NCBI GenBank assembly: GCA_001421095.1
Contig: LIIK01000002.1
Span: 59,723-123,722 of the forward strand
DNA: 64,000 nt
Source of the DNA: Candidatus [Bacteroides] periocalifornicus
Lineage (GTDB): Bacteria; Bacteroidota; Bacteroidia; Bacteroidales; CAJPTX01
Direction of reading: 5' to 3'
Shown: piece by piece, positions 53,369 through 61,970 of the stretch
Layout: each line of letters opens with the position of its first letter
Numbering within the stretch: the first letter of the stretch is position 1
Made by a program: the position numbers and the translations under genes
The notes under the pieces: model-generated
The model's input: the letters and a program-made list of their open reading frames with translations, nothing else
Databases searched by the model: none
Told to the model about the DNA's origin: nothing

Positions 53369-53935
53369 ATGAGAAAAGATTTCGGTTCGAAGCCGTGGGT
53401 ATACCCCATGCCAGTATTCATAGTGGGAACCTACGATGCCCAGGGGCACCCCAATGCAATGAACGCAGCCTGGGGCGGTATTGACTATGACGACCAGATA
53501 AACCTCTGCCTATCGGCCGGGCATAAGACCGTGAAAAACCTGCTGGAGACCAAGGCATTCACTGTGAGCATGGGGACTGTACCCCAGGTGGTAGGCTGCG
53601 ATTTCGTGGGCATTGAGTCGGGGAACAAGAACTCCGATAAGCTCTCGCAAGCTGGATTCCATACCACCAAGTCCCCACATGTGGATGCCCCACTCATAGA
53701 TGAGCTGCCGATGGCTCTAGAGTGCGAACTGATATCGTACGACCCGAAGACCTGCCATCTGATAGGGCGTATAGTGAATGTATGCGCCGACGGGGAAGTG
53801 CTCGATGCCAAGGGGAACATCGACCCTGCCAAGCTACAACCGCTGGTATTCGACCCCATCAACCGTGCCTACCTCTCGCTCGGTTCTATAGTAGGCACAC
53901 CCTATAAGGAGGGGCTAAAGCTGATGAAGAAATAG
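53369..53935 (+). CDS. Flavin reductase family / FMN-binding split-barrel protein
   Basis: 188 residues. Sequence such as P-M-P-V-F-I-V-G-T-Y-D and G-H-P-N-A-M-N-A-A-W-G near the N-terminus and S-A-G-H-K-T-V-K-N-L fit the flavin-binding flavoredoxin-type split barrel. Such proteins transfer electrons from NAD(P)H or ferredoxin to flavin or to partner proteins. The specific partner is unknown. Monocistronic, with a terminator at 53957 shared with the convergent sodB. Confidence 0.85.
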   Translation: MRKDFGSKPWVYPMPVFIVGTYDAQGHPNAMNAAWGGIDYDDQINLCLSAGHKTVKNLLETKAFTVSMGTVPQVVGCDFVGIESGNKNSDKLSQAGFHTTKSPHVDAPLIDELPMALECELISYDPKTCHLIGRIVNVCADGEVLDAKGNIDPAKLQPLVFDPINRAYLSLGSIVGTPYKEGLKLMKK

Positions 53936-53956
53936 AATCACCCGGGTGAATAACAA

Positions 53957-53996
53957 AGCGGGGTGGCAATCAAAATGATTGTCGCCCCGCTCTTAC
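53957..53996. terminator. Terminator between the flavin reductase gene and sodB
   Basis: A 16-bp stem (53957-53972 with 53976-53991) with one mismatch and a 3-base loop lies between convergent genes. The plus-strand T tract is interrupted. Confidence 0.7.
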
Positions 53997-54056
53997 TTTG
54001 ACCGCCTGCATGGCAGATGTGCGTGCCGAGCCTGCAGCATAACGAAACAACTCAGC

Positions 54057-54650
54057 TCAACGAACACTCAGGGCACTATATCGCCGCTCTACCACAGCCC
54101 AATCCACCAGAGCCCAGAATCCGTTCAGATAGTCGGAACGGCGGTTCTGATAGTCGAGGTAGTAGGCGTGCTCCCACACATCGCAAGCGAGCAGTGGGCT
54201 AAGCCCTGCGCGGAGCGGGTTGCCAGCATTGGGCTCTTTCATCACCAGCAGCTTCCCATCAGAATCTGCCGCCAGCCACACCCAGCCAGACCCGAACAGC
54301 GCCGCTGCCTCCTTGCTGAATTCCCCAATGAGAAGCTCTAGGCTACCAAAATCCTGCTGTATGGCCGTGCCTAAGCCCCCTGTAGGTTGCTTCTCGGGAA
54401 TGGGGGAGAATCCCTCAAAGTAGAAGGTGTGATTCCAAATTTGCGCAGCATTGTTATACAATGCACCGTCGGCCTCCGCAATGATGGTCTCAAGCGAGGC
54501 ATCCTCAAACTTGGTGCTAGCAATAAGATTGTTGAGCGTGTTCACGTAGCCTAGGTGATGCTTACCGTAGTGGTATTCCATCGTCTGCTTGGAGATGTGC
54601 GGGTTGAGCGCATCTAAGGGGTACGGGAGTGGCTTTAGAGTATGCTTCAT
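54057..54650 (-). CDS. sodB: Superoxide dismutase, Fe/Mn family (Fe-type signature)
   Basis: 197 residues. The four metal ligands are visible: H27, H74, D157 and H161 (D-V-W-E-H-A-Y-Y). Gln70 in N-N-A-A-Q-x-x-N-H is the position that marks Fe-type enzymes; anaerobic Bacteroidota often have cambialistic forms. It disproportionates superoxide and protects cytoplasmic iron-sulfur enzymes, such as those in the anaerobic ferredoxin metabolism implied by iorAB. Signal-free, cytoplasmic. Confidence 0.96.
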   Translation of the reverse strand: MKHTLKPLPYPLDALNPHISKQTMEYHYGKHHLGYVNTLNNLIASTKFEDASLETIIAEADGALYNNAAQIWNHTFYFEGFSPIPEKQPTGGLGTAIQQDFGSLELLIGEFSKEAAALFGSGWVWLAADSDGKLLVMKEPNAGNPLRAGLSPLLACDVWEHAYYLDYQNRRSDYLNGFWALVDWAVVERRYSALSVR

Positions 54651-54708
54651 GGTTTGGGTAGTGTGCGCTGCGGTTATTTTACCTTTTTTTTCGCTACAGA
54701 CTGTAACG

Positions 54709-55482
54709 TTAGACCGTGATTATCAATCCATCATACCCCAGCTCTACACCACTGGGTAACGTGGGGGCGACCTCTGAGGTTGGGCCAAGCTCATGGCTAA
54801 CGTGCGTGAGGTATGCCCGCCTCGGCCCTATAGCCCGAATGGCCTCCAACGCCTCCTGCAGCGTGTAGTGCATAGGATGCGGGGTGTGGCGCAGTGCATT
54901 AATCACCAGGGTGTCTACCCCTCTAAGCGCCTCTAAAGACTCCGAGGGTAGCGCGCTACAGTCTGTGATGTAGGCAAACCGTCCGAATCGGAAGCCCAAT
55001 ATGGGGAGCTGTCCGTGGAACACCCGAAACGGTTTTACTAGCAGGCCTTTTATTCTCAAAGAGTTTGAAAGATCCCCCACTGGGTGTACATCCAGAGCCG
55101 GAGCACCAGGATACCGCTTCTCTGGCGGCATGAACGCATAGGGGAATCGGGACTCTAGCGCCTCTAGCACCCTCGGCTCTGCGTAGAGGGGCATTGGGCC
55201 CTGCAGTACCCAATTGAACGGGCGCACATCGTCGAGCCCGGCTATGTGATCGCTATGCTCATGGGTTACTAGGATGGCGTCCAGATGCTCCACACCAGCC
55301 CTAAGCATCTGCTGCCTGAAGTCTGGCCCGATATCTATGGCCACCCGTACCCCATCAGATTCTACGACCGCCGCTGTGCGTAGCCGCTTATCATGCGGAT
55401 CGGTGGATTGGCATGCAGCGCACTTACAACCTATCACTGGGATACCCTGCGAGATTCCAGTACCGAGCAACGTTACACGCAT
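54709..55482 (-). CDS. MBL-fold metallo-hydrolase (PhnP-like)
   Basis: About 257 residues from ATG 55482 (M-R-V-T-L-L-G-T-G-I-S-Q-G), chosen since the first beta-strand starts there; ATG 55491 would add three residues. The metal-binding motif H-E-H-S-D-H and the Cys-rich loop C-K-C-A-A-C near residues 19-24 are typical of the PhnP-like branch, which binds zinc structurally and hydrolyses phosphodiesters. The substrate here is uncertain. Confidence 0.87.
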   Translation of the reverse strand: MRVTLLGTGISQGIPVIGCKCAACQSTDPHDKRLRTAAVVESDGVRVAIDIGPDFRQQMLRAGVEHLDAILVTHEHSDHIAGLDDVRPFNWVLQGPMPLYAEPRVLEALESRFPYAFMPPEKRYPGAPALDVHPVGDLSNSLRIKGLLVKPFRVFHGQLPILGFRFGRFAYITDCSALPSESLEALRGVDTLVINALRHTPHPMHYTLQEALEAIRAIGPRRAYLTHVSHELGPTSEVAPTLPSGVELGYDGLIITV

Positions 55483-55553
55483 ATTGCCCATGATTCTCAA
55501 CCCCCTACTAAAAAACGTTGGCTGAAAACAGTAACCAACATGAAGAAACTACC

Positions 55554-56711
55554 TTACCTGGAAGAAATCCATTCGCACTGCGCCACCAAATCCTCCACAG
55601 GCCCACGTTCTCCGGTTCCAACAAAGAAATAGCCCACAGCGTCCATAAGTGTACGAGGGTTGGGCACAGGAGGTTTACCATTCAGGTACTTCTCTGCCAC
55701 AAGCTCCCTCGCGGCAAAGGTGTTGCACAGAGCCAAGTCAGCCTCAGTCTGCATCCAGCACATTGCCCCAAATCGCCTTGGGGGCTGAATACTGCCCTCC
55801 TCTACTGGGACTCCGAGGTATGACTGCAGCATGAGCCGATTGTAATCAGCCCCATCCGCATATTTCAGCAAGCGTGCTCGCAATCCACCGCTGCGCGACC
55901 CCACCTCTATAACCCGAAAGCCGCTTGCACCGTAACGCGCTTCTATATGGCTTACCCCCACCCGAACTCCCAGTGCATCTAGCACCTGTACGGCAAATTG
56001 TTCTGCCTCTGCCCAGAGCCTGATATTCTCATCAGGATCTACCACCCCAATCCTCTCCACGGAGTAGGGCTCTGGTGACAACCACTGGCGAATAATCATC
56101 AACAGACGATGCCGCCCCTCTGTAGAAAGGACTTGTAGACTGTACTGTGCTCCGGTGAGATACTCCTCCACCAATGGCGATTCGCCCGGCTCGCAATGCG
56201 GAGCGCAATACGCAAGGGCCTGTTCCAACTCGCTCCGGCACCGCACGATGCTAATCCCACGGCTCGACGAGTTCACAGGGGGCTTTACCACAAGCGGGTA
56301 ACCGACCCTACGCTCCGCCTCTTCCACCGAGGTAAATAGCATGGTTCTAGGCTCTTGCAGACCACATCCCTGTAGGCAGGCCCGCATACGAGCCTTATTG
56401 GTTGTCAGCGTTACGGCGGATTCGTCGTTATACCGAAAGCCAAAACGGGGTGCTAGCTTAGCGGCGGTTATATTACCCACTTCGCTCACTGGTGCCACCA
56501 CGGCCTCGGCTGGGTGCTGGGCGAGATAGCGCGCCACGGCCTCCACATCCTTTATATTGATTGGGGCAAACTGAATTCGGGCATCCCCCGCTACATAGCA
56601 ATTCGGATTCATGTCCAGCACATGCACGGCATACCCAGCCTCTATCGCAGTCTCCACGAAATCGGCCTGCAGGTAGCTCCCGCCTAGCACCACTATACGC
56701 CTACCTCCCAT
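55554..56711 (-). CDS. ATP-grasp ligase (carboxylate-amine/thiol type)
   Basis: About 385 residues from ATG 56711, 17 bases after the decarboxylase stop; a TTG start at 56732 would overlap it. The N-terminal pre-ATP domain (V-V-L-G-G-S-Y-L-Q) is followed by the ATP-grasp core: Y-P-L-V-V-K-P-P, S-S-S-R-G-I, V-E-E-Y-L-T-G and R-V-I-E-V-G-S-R-S-G-G-L. Such enzymes activate a carboxylate as acyl phosphate and join it to an amine or thiol. It is the last gene of the iorA-iorB-decarboxylase-ligase run. A related pairing is BtrJ/BtrK of butirosin synthesis (ligase plus PLP decarboxylase), but no acyl carrier protein is present here. Confidence 0.85.
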   Translation of the reverse strand: MGGRRIVVLGGSYLQADFVETAIEAGYAVHVLDMNPNCYVAGDARIQFAPINIKDVEAVARYLAQHPAEAVVAPVSEVGNITAAKLAPRFGFRYNDESAVTLTTNKARMRACLQGCGLQEPRTMLFTSVEEAERRVGYPLVVKPPVNSSSRGISIVRCRSELEQALAYCAPHCEPGESPLVEEYLTGAQYSLQVLSTEGRHRLLMIIRQWLSPEPYSVERIGVVDPDENIRLWAEAEQFAVQVLDALGVRVGVSHIEARYGASGFRVIEVGSRSGGLRARLLKYADGADYNRLMLQSYLGVPVEEGSIQPPRRFGAMCWMQTEADLALCNTFAARELVAEKYLNGKPPVPNPRTLMDAVGYFFVGTGERGPVEDLVAQCEWISSR

Positions 56712-56728
56712 GATTCCCTTGTAAAAGC

Positions 56729-57961
56729 TCAATGCGCAAATTGCTCTAGAAACCAGCTTGAACTACTGGCATCCCGCACCACATGCACGCCCGCCTCTTC
56801 ACACACCACAGCTGGCGCCGGGTACTCTATGAATGCGGGGGACTGCACCAACGAGTAGGCGCCCACATTCTGGAACTCAATAGCATCGCCTACCTGTAGC
56901 GAAGGGAGCAATCCACGATAAAGGACATCAACCTCCATACAGGTAGCTCCCACCACATCGGTTTCTTGAAGAGCCTCAGTGCGAGCCCCTGGGGATATGA
57001 TACGGTGCGGGATTCGGAACTCCGACATATTGCTCCGCACGTGGAACATAGTACCATCGGTCTGCAAGATCACCCTATCATTACGCCGTCGGACCTCGAG
57101 CACTCGCACGATGTATGACAGGGAGGCAGCCGCCACCGACACACCCGGCTCTACAACGAGCGTGGGCGCATGCTCCACTACCCAGCTGTCCGCTTTCAGC
57201 ACCGTTGCCACCTCGTGCGCATAATCGCCAAATGCAGGGGTTGGATAATCGAAAATCCCCTCTGGCACAGGCCCGAAAAAACCGCCCCCAATGTCGATTA
57301 TAGAGGGCTGTAGGGCGTACTCTTGCCGAACGCCCAGAAGTCTCCGCGCAATCTGCCCATAGCAGGGTACTAGCCGAGCCTTGGAGGTAGTATGGCCGTG
57401 AAGCGAATGGACCTCTACCCCCAAGTGCCTCAGAGTGGTAAAGACGCCGGGGAGCTCCTCATCGAGAAATCCAAAACGCCCCTGCTCCCGCCCCCCGTAT
57501 ACTATCGACTTGCCCTGCGCATCAGTAATTACGCAATTGATACGCACGCCTACACGCAGCCCAGAACTGGCATGCGCCCGGCAATAATCGCGCAGAAGAT
57601 CGAGATCCCGCGCGCCATCTAACTGCACCAAACCGCCCGACTCCAGTACTCTAGCGAAATCTACAGCTCGCTTGGCTGGCCCGTTGTAAATAATCTCACT
57701 CCCGCCAAAGCCCGCGAATTCGGCTACCGCATACTCTAGAGATGACACCACCTCGGCCCAACACCCCGCACCGCGCGCTACGCTGCAGAGCCACGGTAGG
57801 TAATTCGCCTTAACAGCATAGGCCACCTGCACGTGGGGGTATTCTGCCGCAAAGGCCTCCCGTAGCGCAGCGAGATTTGCCCGAAAAGCGCTGGGGTTTA
57901 CAAGGTAAAAAGCCCCCTCAACCCTTTCGTCTATACGGGCTAAATCGTTGTAATCTAACAT
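56729..57961 (-). CDS. PLP-dependent decarboxylase, alanine-racemase fold (LysA/ornithine decarboxylase family)
   Basis: 410 residues from ATG 57961. The PLP lysine is K51 (A-Y-A-V-K-A-N-Y), the His region is S-L-H-G-H-T-T-S-K, the Gly-rich phosphate loop is D-I-G-G-G-F-F-G, and the catalytic Cys lies in V-V-G-A-T-C-M-E-V-D-V. The usual E-P-G-R motif reads E271-P-G-V274, so the Arg that normally contacts the cofactor phosphate region is missing. It should decarboxylate an amino acid or an amino-acyl compound, but the substrate is not predictable. Its start codon is 7 bases after the T tract of a strong hairpin, leaving no space for a separate promoter. Confidence 0.87.
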   Translation of the reverse strand: MLDYNDLARIDERVEGAFYLVNPSAFRANLAALREAFAAEYPHVQVAYAVKANYLPWLCSVARGAGCWAEVVSSLEYAVAEFAGFGGSEIIYNGPAKRAVDFARVLESGGLVQLDGARDLDLLRDYCRAHASSGLRVGVRINCVITDAQGKSIVYGGREQGRFGFLDEELPGVFTTLRHLGVEVHSLHGHTTSKARLVPCYGQIARRLLGVRQEYALQPSIIDIGGGFFGPVPEGIFDYPTPAFGDYAHEVATVLKADSWVVEHAPTLVVEPGVSVAAASLSYIVRVLEVRRRNDRVILQTDGTMFHVRSNMSEFRIPHRIISPGARTEALQETDVVGATCMEVDVLYRGLLPSLQVGDAIEFQNVGAYSLVQSPAFIEYPAPAVVCEEAGVHVVRDASSSSWFLEQFAH

Positions 57962-57968
57962 ATAGCAC

Positions 57969-58003
57969 AAAAAAGCCCACCAGATCGTAGGGATCGGTGG
58001 GTC
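57969..58003 (-). terminator. Intrinsic terminator or attenuator between iorB and the decarboxylase gene
   Basis: On the minus strand CCCACC-GATC pairs with GATC-(T)-GGTGGG around a 5-base loop and runs into T6 (57974-57969). The decarboxylase ATG at 57961 follows after 7 bases. It could end iorAB transcripts or control read-through into the next two genes. Confidence 0.75.
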
Positions 58004-58061
58004 TGTGTGGTACGGTAACTAATAGAAAATCCCTGCGCTCCTCGCGCTGGCGCACCCCATC

Positions 58062-58652
58062 CTACTTCGCCAACCCCATCTGCACCGCCTGCTCACGCCC
58101 TGCCCGCAGAGCCTTCAGGTTGGCCTCCACCACATCGGTCCCCTTACGGGAGAAGAGCGCCACGATGCCTGCCTCCAGCGACTCGAACTTGGTCATGATG
58201 AACGGAGAGGCTGCCCCCAGCATCACTACGTTTGCTGCGCGAGCCGAACCAGCCTGCTTGGCTATGGTATCCGCATCTATGGCCACATGCCGAGGGTAGG
58301 CATCTATTTTGCCCATCACCTCCTCCATCGGGGGGTAGTTGGGTATATTCACCAAGGGGTCGGTGCTAGTAACCAAATACCCCGTTGGGCTTAGGAATGG
58401 CAGGTAGCGAAGGCTCTCCATCGGCTCACCGCTCAAGATGAGATCGGCCTTGCCCATCGGTATCAGATCTGAGGCTATGGGGTCGCTAGCAATGCGCAAG
58501 TGCGACTGTACATCGCCACCTCGCTGGCTCATCCCATGCGTCTCCGCCTGCTTCAGGTAGAGCCCCTCGGCCACCGCCGCATGCCCTACAATTGCTGCCA
58601 CTGAAAGGATACCCTGCCCCCCTACTCCCGCAAGAATTATGTCTGTCTTCAT
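58062..58652 (-). CDS. iorB: Indolepyruvate:ferredoxin oxidoreductase, beta subunit
   Basis: About 196 residues from ATG 58652. The gamma-type 2-oxoacid oxidoreductase domain opens with the characteristic G-V-G-G-Q-G-I-L-S and contains E-T-H-G-M-S-Q-R-G-G (38-47), both diagnostic. With IorA it oxidatively decarboxylates aryl pyruvates from aromatic amino acids to aryl-acetyl-CoA, passing electrons to ferredoxin. It follows iorA after 276 bases and is the last gene before the terminator/attenuator at 57969. Confidence 0.92.
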   Translation of the reverse strand: MKTDIILAGVGGQGILSVAAIVGHAAVAEGLYLKQAETHGMSQRGGDVQSHLRIASDPIASDLIPMGKADLILSGEPMESLRYLPFLSPTGYLVTSTDPLVNIPNYPPMEEVMGKIDAYPRHVAIDADTIAKQAGSARAANVVMLGAASPFIMTKFESLEAGIVALFSRKGTDVVEANLKALRAGREQAVQMGLAK

Positions 58653-58658
58653 AATCAA

Positions 58659-58928
58659 TCAAAAATTGTTCGGCTCGATACCCAATAGACTTCTCCTCCT
58701 CCCTCCACCCCCGCTCTCAGCCCCGCCTCTCCTTACTTGCGAGGCAGATACCCGAGATGCCCTAGCCCAATACGCCAAGGCCGAAGGCGTGGTGCTACGC
58801 CCGTTACTCTCAGCCAACGCTACGCTTAAATTGCTTTGCAACGCCACCCGCCTCTGGCGTACTAATAGCAAGCTGTAAGCGAGGAGGTCAAGCCCAAATG
58901 GCCCAACGCTCGAATTAAAATCCTAGGG
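58659..58928. other. Long gap between iorA and iorB
   Basis: An unusual 270-base non-coding spacer separates two subunit genes. No ferredoxin-type cysteine cluster is encoded in any frame, and the weak open frames lack family features. No promoter element was found for iorB. Confidence 0.4.
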
Positions 58929-60557
58929 TTACTCCTCCTTGGCCTCTGCAGTTTTGGCGGCCTTCTTTGCACGCTGCTTCCGGGCATAGGTCTGTACGCA
59001 CTCACGCTGCGGTATCACAACCGAAACCCCTGGGTAGGCTAGCTCTTCGCGCAGGATGTCCATCGCCTCCTGCAGGTTCTTTTTCAGTGGGACGAAAGTG
59101 CGAATGTGCGCAGGATCGACTCCCAGCCCCTTGCAGATCTCGAACAGATGCCCCGTGGCCGAGGAATCCTGCCCTCCCGTCATCCCCGTGGTGGAGTTAT
59201 CTGAAATGATAACCGTGATGGGCGATTTCTCATTCACTGCATCTAGGAGGCCCGTCATCCCGCTGTGGGTGAAGGTCGAGTCGCCTATCATTGCCACCGA
59301 TGGCACCAATCCAGCATCGGCAGCCCCCTTGGCCATTGTGATAGACGCCCCCATATCCACGCACGTATTGATAGCATTGAACGGAGGCAACGCCCCTAGC
59401 GTATAGCATCCGATATCGGCAAATACGCGCCCAGGGCCTATCTCTGCCATCACATTGTTCAGCGCCTCATACACATCACGATGCCCGCAGCCCACGCAGA
59501 GTGACGGGGGGCGGCCAGCCACTAGACTCGGTATCGCCTCGCCCTCGGGAATATCCCGCCCTATGGCCTTGGCCACCAGGTTGGGGTTCAGCTCCCCATC
59601 GCGGGGGAGTGTGCCATCGAGCCGACCGTGTATCGGCTTGCCATTATCCATGTACCCACGGAGAAGCTCCTCTACGAAGGGCGCGCCCTCCTCCATCACT
59701 ATCAGCTCCCGGCAATGGTTGTAGATGGCACTCACCATCTTGCGTGGCAAGGGGTACTGCGTTACCTTGAGTATCGAGTACTCGTGCGGCTCGTTCCCCA
59801 GCACCTCGGCCAAATAGTTGCGCGCAATGCCCGTGGTTACAATGCCCACACCGCCCTGCTTGCGGAGCTCCAGGGCGCAATACTTCGAGTTATCCGAGGC
59901 CTCCTCCATCGCGGCCTGCATGGCCAGCAGCCCCTTGTAGTTCTTACGGGCTATGGCGGGCAGCAGCACGAACTGGCGCAGATCCTTGGGTAGGCTCATC
60001 GCATTCTGCGCCTTGGGGCTGTCCACTATGGTAACCCCCGCGCGGGAGTGCGCCATGCGGGTGGTTACACGCATCAGCACCGGGGCATTCACCTTTTCTG
60101 ATAGCTCAAAGCCCACCGCCATCATGTCATAGGCCTCTTGCTGGTTCGATGGCTCAAGGCACGGCACATGGGCAAAGGCCGCGTAGTAGCGGCTGTCCTG
60201 CTCATTCTGCGAGCTGTGCATGCTAGGGTCGTCGGCCACCAGCACTATCAGCCCGCCGTTCACCCCCGTAACCCCAGCGTTCACGAAGGGATCTGCCGCC
60301 ACATTCAGCCCCACGTGCTTGAAGCATACCAGAGCCCTTTTGCCCGCGTACGACATCCCGAGCGCAGCCTCCATCGCGGTCTTCTCGTTGGCCGACCACT
60401 TACGGTGGATGTTGCGCTCCGCAGCAGCTTTAGAGAGCTGCACATACTCCATAATCTCAGTAGACGGCGTACCAGGATAGGCATACACCCCCGAGACCCC
60501 AGCATCGATAGCACCCTGCGCTATCGCCTCATCGCCAAGCAGTAACCTCGTCTCCAT
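58929..60557 (-). CDS. iorA: Indolepyruvate:ferredoxin oxidoreductase, alpha subunit without C-terminal ferredoxin domain
   Basis: 542 residues. The N-terminal pyrimidine-binding half (G-V-S-G-V-Y-A-Y-P-G-T-P-S-T-E) and the TPP-binding C-terminal half (G-D-S-T-F-T-H-S-G-M and S-D-N-S-T-T-G-M-T-G-G-Q-D) are complete, with C-V-G-C-G-H-R. Many IorA proteins extend to about 600 residues with a C-terminal two-[4Fe-4S] ferredoxin domain; this one ends after V-V-I-P-Q-R-E-C in a Lys/Ala-rich tail with no cluster cysteines. Electron transfer must therefore use an external protein. First gene of the operon with iorB; promoter element TACCTTCGC at 60609. Confidence 0.92.
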   Translation of the reverse strand: METRLLLGDEAIAQGAIDAGVSGVYAYPGTPSTEIMEYVQLSKAAAERNIHRKWSANEKTAMEAALGMSYAGKRALVCFKHVGLNVAADPFVNAGVTGVNGGLIVLVADDPSMHSSQNEQDSRYYAAFAHVPCLEPSNQQEAYDMMAVGFELSEKVNAPVLMRVTTRMAHSRAGVTIVDSPKAQNAMSLPKDLRQFVLLPAIARKNYKGLLAMQAAMEEASDNSKYCALELRKQGGVGIVTTGIARNYLAEVLGNEPHEYSILKVTQYPLPRKMVSAIYNHCRELIVMEEGAPFVEELLRGYMDNGKPIHGRLDGTLPRDGELNPNLVAKAIGRDIPEGEAIPSLVAGRPPSLCVGCGHRDVYEALNNVMAEIGPGRVFADIGCYTLGALPPFNAINTCVDMGASITMAKGAADAGLVPSVAMIGDSTFTHSGMTGLLDAVNEKSPITVIISDNSTTGMTGGQDSSATGHLFEICKGLGVDPAHIRTFVPLKKNLQEAMDILREELAYPGVSVVIPQRECVQTYARKQRAKKAAKTAEAKEE

Positions 60558-60608
60558 AACGATTCTTTAACAGTTGCTTAAACGCCCCAAACCTGGGGTA
60601 TTCCGACT

Positions 60609-60617
60609 GCGAAGGTA
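60609..60617 (-). promoter_or_regulatory. -7 promoter element for iorA
   Basis: TACCTTCGC on the minus strand, 52 bases before the start codon. Confidence 0.55.
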
Positions 60618-60818
60618 GCACTAAAATTGCAAACGGGACGCTCCCGGCAGTAATTCAGAGGGGGTATAAAAAAGGGAAGGGCAACAACTAGCCGAGACCT
60701 GCTTGATACCCTCTAGGCTTTGCCAGAATCAGCCTTCTCGTTCCCACATCCTATGCCAACTAGGATCCCGGCCTTACCCCACTCCCCCGCAGCATTTCCC
60801 AATCTACCCGCGCTTTCC

Positions 60819-60827
60819 TACCTTTGC
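60819..60827 (+). promoter_or_regulatory. -7 promoter element for lrgAB
   Basis: TACCTTTGC, 25 bases before the ATG at 60852. Confidence 0.7.
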
Positions 60828-60851
60828 GCGTTTTTTAACCTGAAAAAATCT

Positions 60852-61235
60852 ATGTTCATCCGCTACCTGGCCCTAGTGTTCGGCTGCCTGGCCCTGGGCG
60901 AATTGGCCGTTGCCCTTACCCCTATCCCCCTGCCGTCCAGCATCATCGGGATGCTGCTACTCACCCTCTTCCTGCGGCTCCGCTGGGTGAAGCTCCACCA
61001 CATCAAAGGGCTATCGGACCTGCTCATATCCAACCTCGGGCTGTTCTTCATCCCGCCCAGCATCGCCATCATGGATTACCTCGATATTATCAAGGCCAAC
61101 TTCTGGGGGATCATGGGCGTAATCGTGATCAGCACGGTACTGGTGATTGTGAGCACCGGGCACGTGTACCAGCTGTTCCGCAAGAGGATGGAGTTCAACA
61201 TCAAACCCTTCAACAAAAAACACCACCAGAAATGA
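60852..61235 (+). CDS. lrgA: LrgA/CidA-family membrane protein
   Basis: 127 residues from ATG 60852, which follows the promoter at 60819; frames open upstream belong to the leader. Four hydrophobic segments and the conserved P-S-S-I-I-G-M-L-L-L-T-L-F-L and L-F-F-I-P-P-S-I-A-I-M motifs identify the holin-like LrgA/CidA family. With LrgB it forms a membrane system linked to murein hydrolase control and to metabolite export. Its stop overlaps the lrgB start (ATGA). Confidence 0.9.
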   Translation: MFIRYLALVFGCLALGELAVALTPIPLPSSIIGMLLLTLFLRLRWVKLHHIKGLSDLLISNLGLFFIPPSIAIMDYLDIIKANFWGIMGVIVISTVLVIVSTGHVYQLFRKRMEFNIKPFNKKHHQK

Positions 61236-61924
61236 TCGACTTCCTCGAGAACCCGCTCTTCCTGCTGGCCCTGACGTTTCTCATCTACTACGGGGCCGTA
61301 TTGCTACAAAAGCGCTTCAACTCCGCCCTGCTGAACCCCGTGCTAATCACAGCCATTGCGCTGGTTATCTACCTGCTGTGCCTACACATCACGCCAGCCA
61401 AGTACGAGGAGGCCGGCAAGTACATCGACTTCTGGCTCAAGCCCTCCATAGTGGCGCTCGGGGTGCCGCTCTACCTGCAGCTCTCCAAGATCAAAAAACA
61501 GCTAGTGCCGCTCCTGGTATCGCAGCTCGTGGGCAGCGTGATGGGCATCGCCTCGGTGTGCCTGCTCGCCAAGGCCTTTGGGCTCGACAATGAATTGGCC
61601 CGCTCGCTGGTGCCGAAATCGGTCACCACGCCGATAGCCCTCGAGGTCTCAAAAATGGTGCAGGGCGCGCAGCCCCTCACCGTCATGGCGGTGATGATCA
61701 CCGGCTTCTTCGGGAATATCTTCGGGCTGATGCTCCTGCGCTGGTCTCAGGTCAAGAGCCCCATGGGCAAAGGGATAGCCCTTGGAACAGCCTCGCACGC
61801 GCTGGGCATTATGGCGGCGTTCAACCTCAGCGAGAAGTACGCCGTCTACGCCAGCCTCGGGATGATATTCAACGGGATATTCACCGCGATACTAGCCCCC
61901 CCGGTGGTAGGGTTACTCTTTTAA
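61232..61924 (+). CDS. lrgB: LrgB-family membrane protein
   Basis: 230 residues. Several transmembrane segments and the family motif S-L-V-P-K-S-V-T-T-P-I-A-L-E-V-S (about 126-141) identify LrgB/CidB. The four-base overlap with lrgA means translational coupling. A terminator follows at 61971. Confidence 0.93.
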   Translation: MIDFLENPLFLLALTFLIYYGAVLLQKRFNSALLNPVLITAIALVIYLLCLHITPAKYEEAGKYIDFWLKPSIVALGVPLYLQLSKIKKQLVPLLVSQLVGSVMGIASVCLLAKAFGLDNELARSLVPKSVTTPIALEVSKMVQGAQPLTVMAVMITGFFGNIFGLMLLRWSQVKSPMGKGIALGTASHALGIMAAFNLSEKYAVYASLGMIFNGIFTAILAPPVVGLLF

Positions 61925-61970
61925 GGGCAGATTCGCCGGCAGTTCTCCATCTGGGAAAAAACGGTTAACG

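Noticed and set aside
58639..58878. 79-codon plus-strand frame between iorA and iorB
   Set aside because: It has no known family features or start context and overlaps the start of iorB; likely chance.
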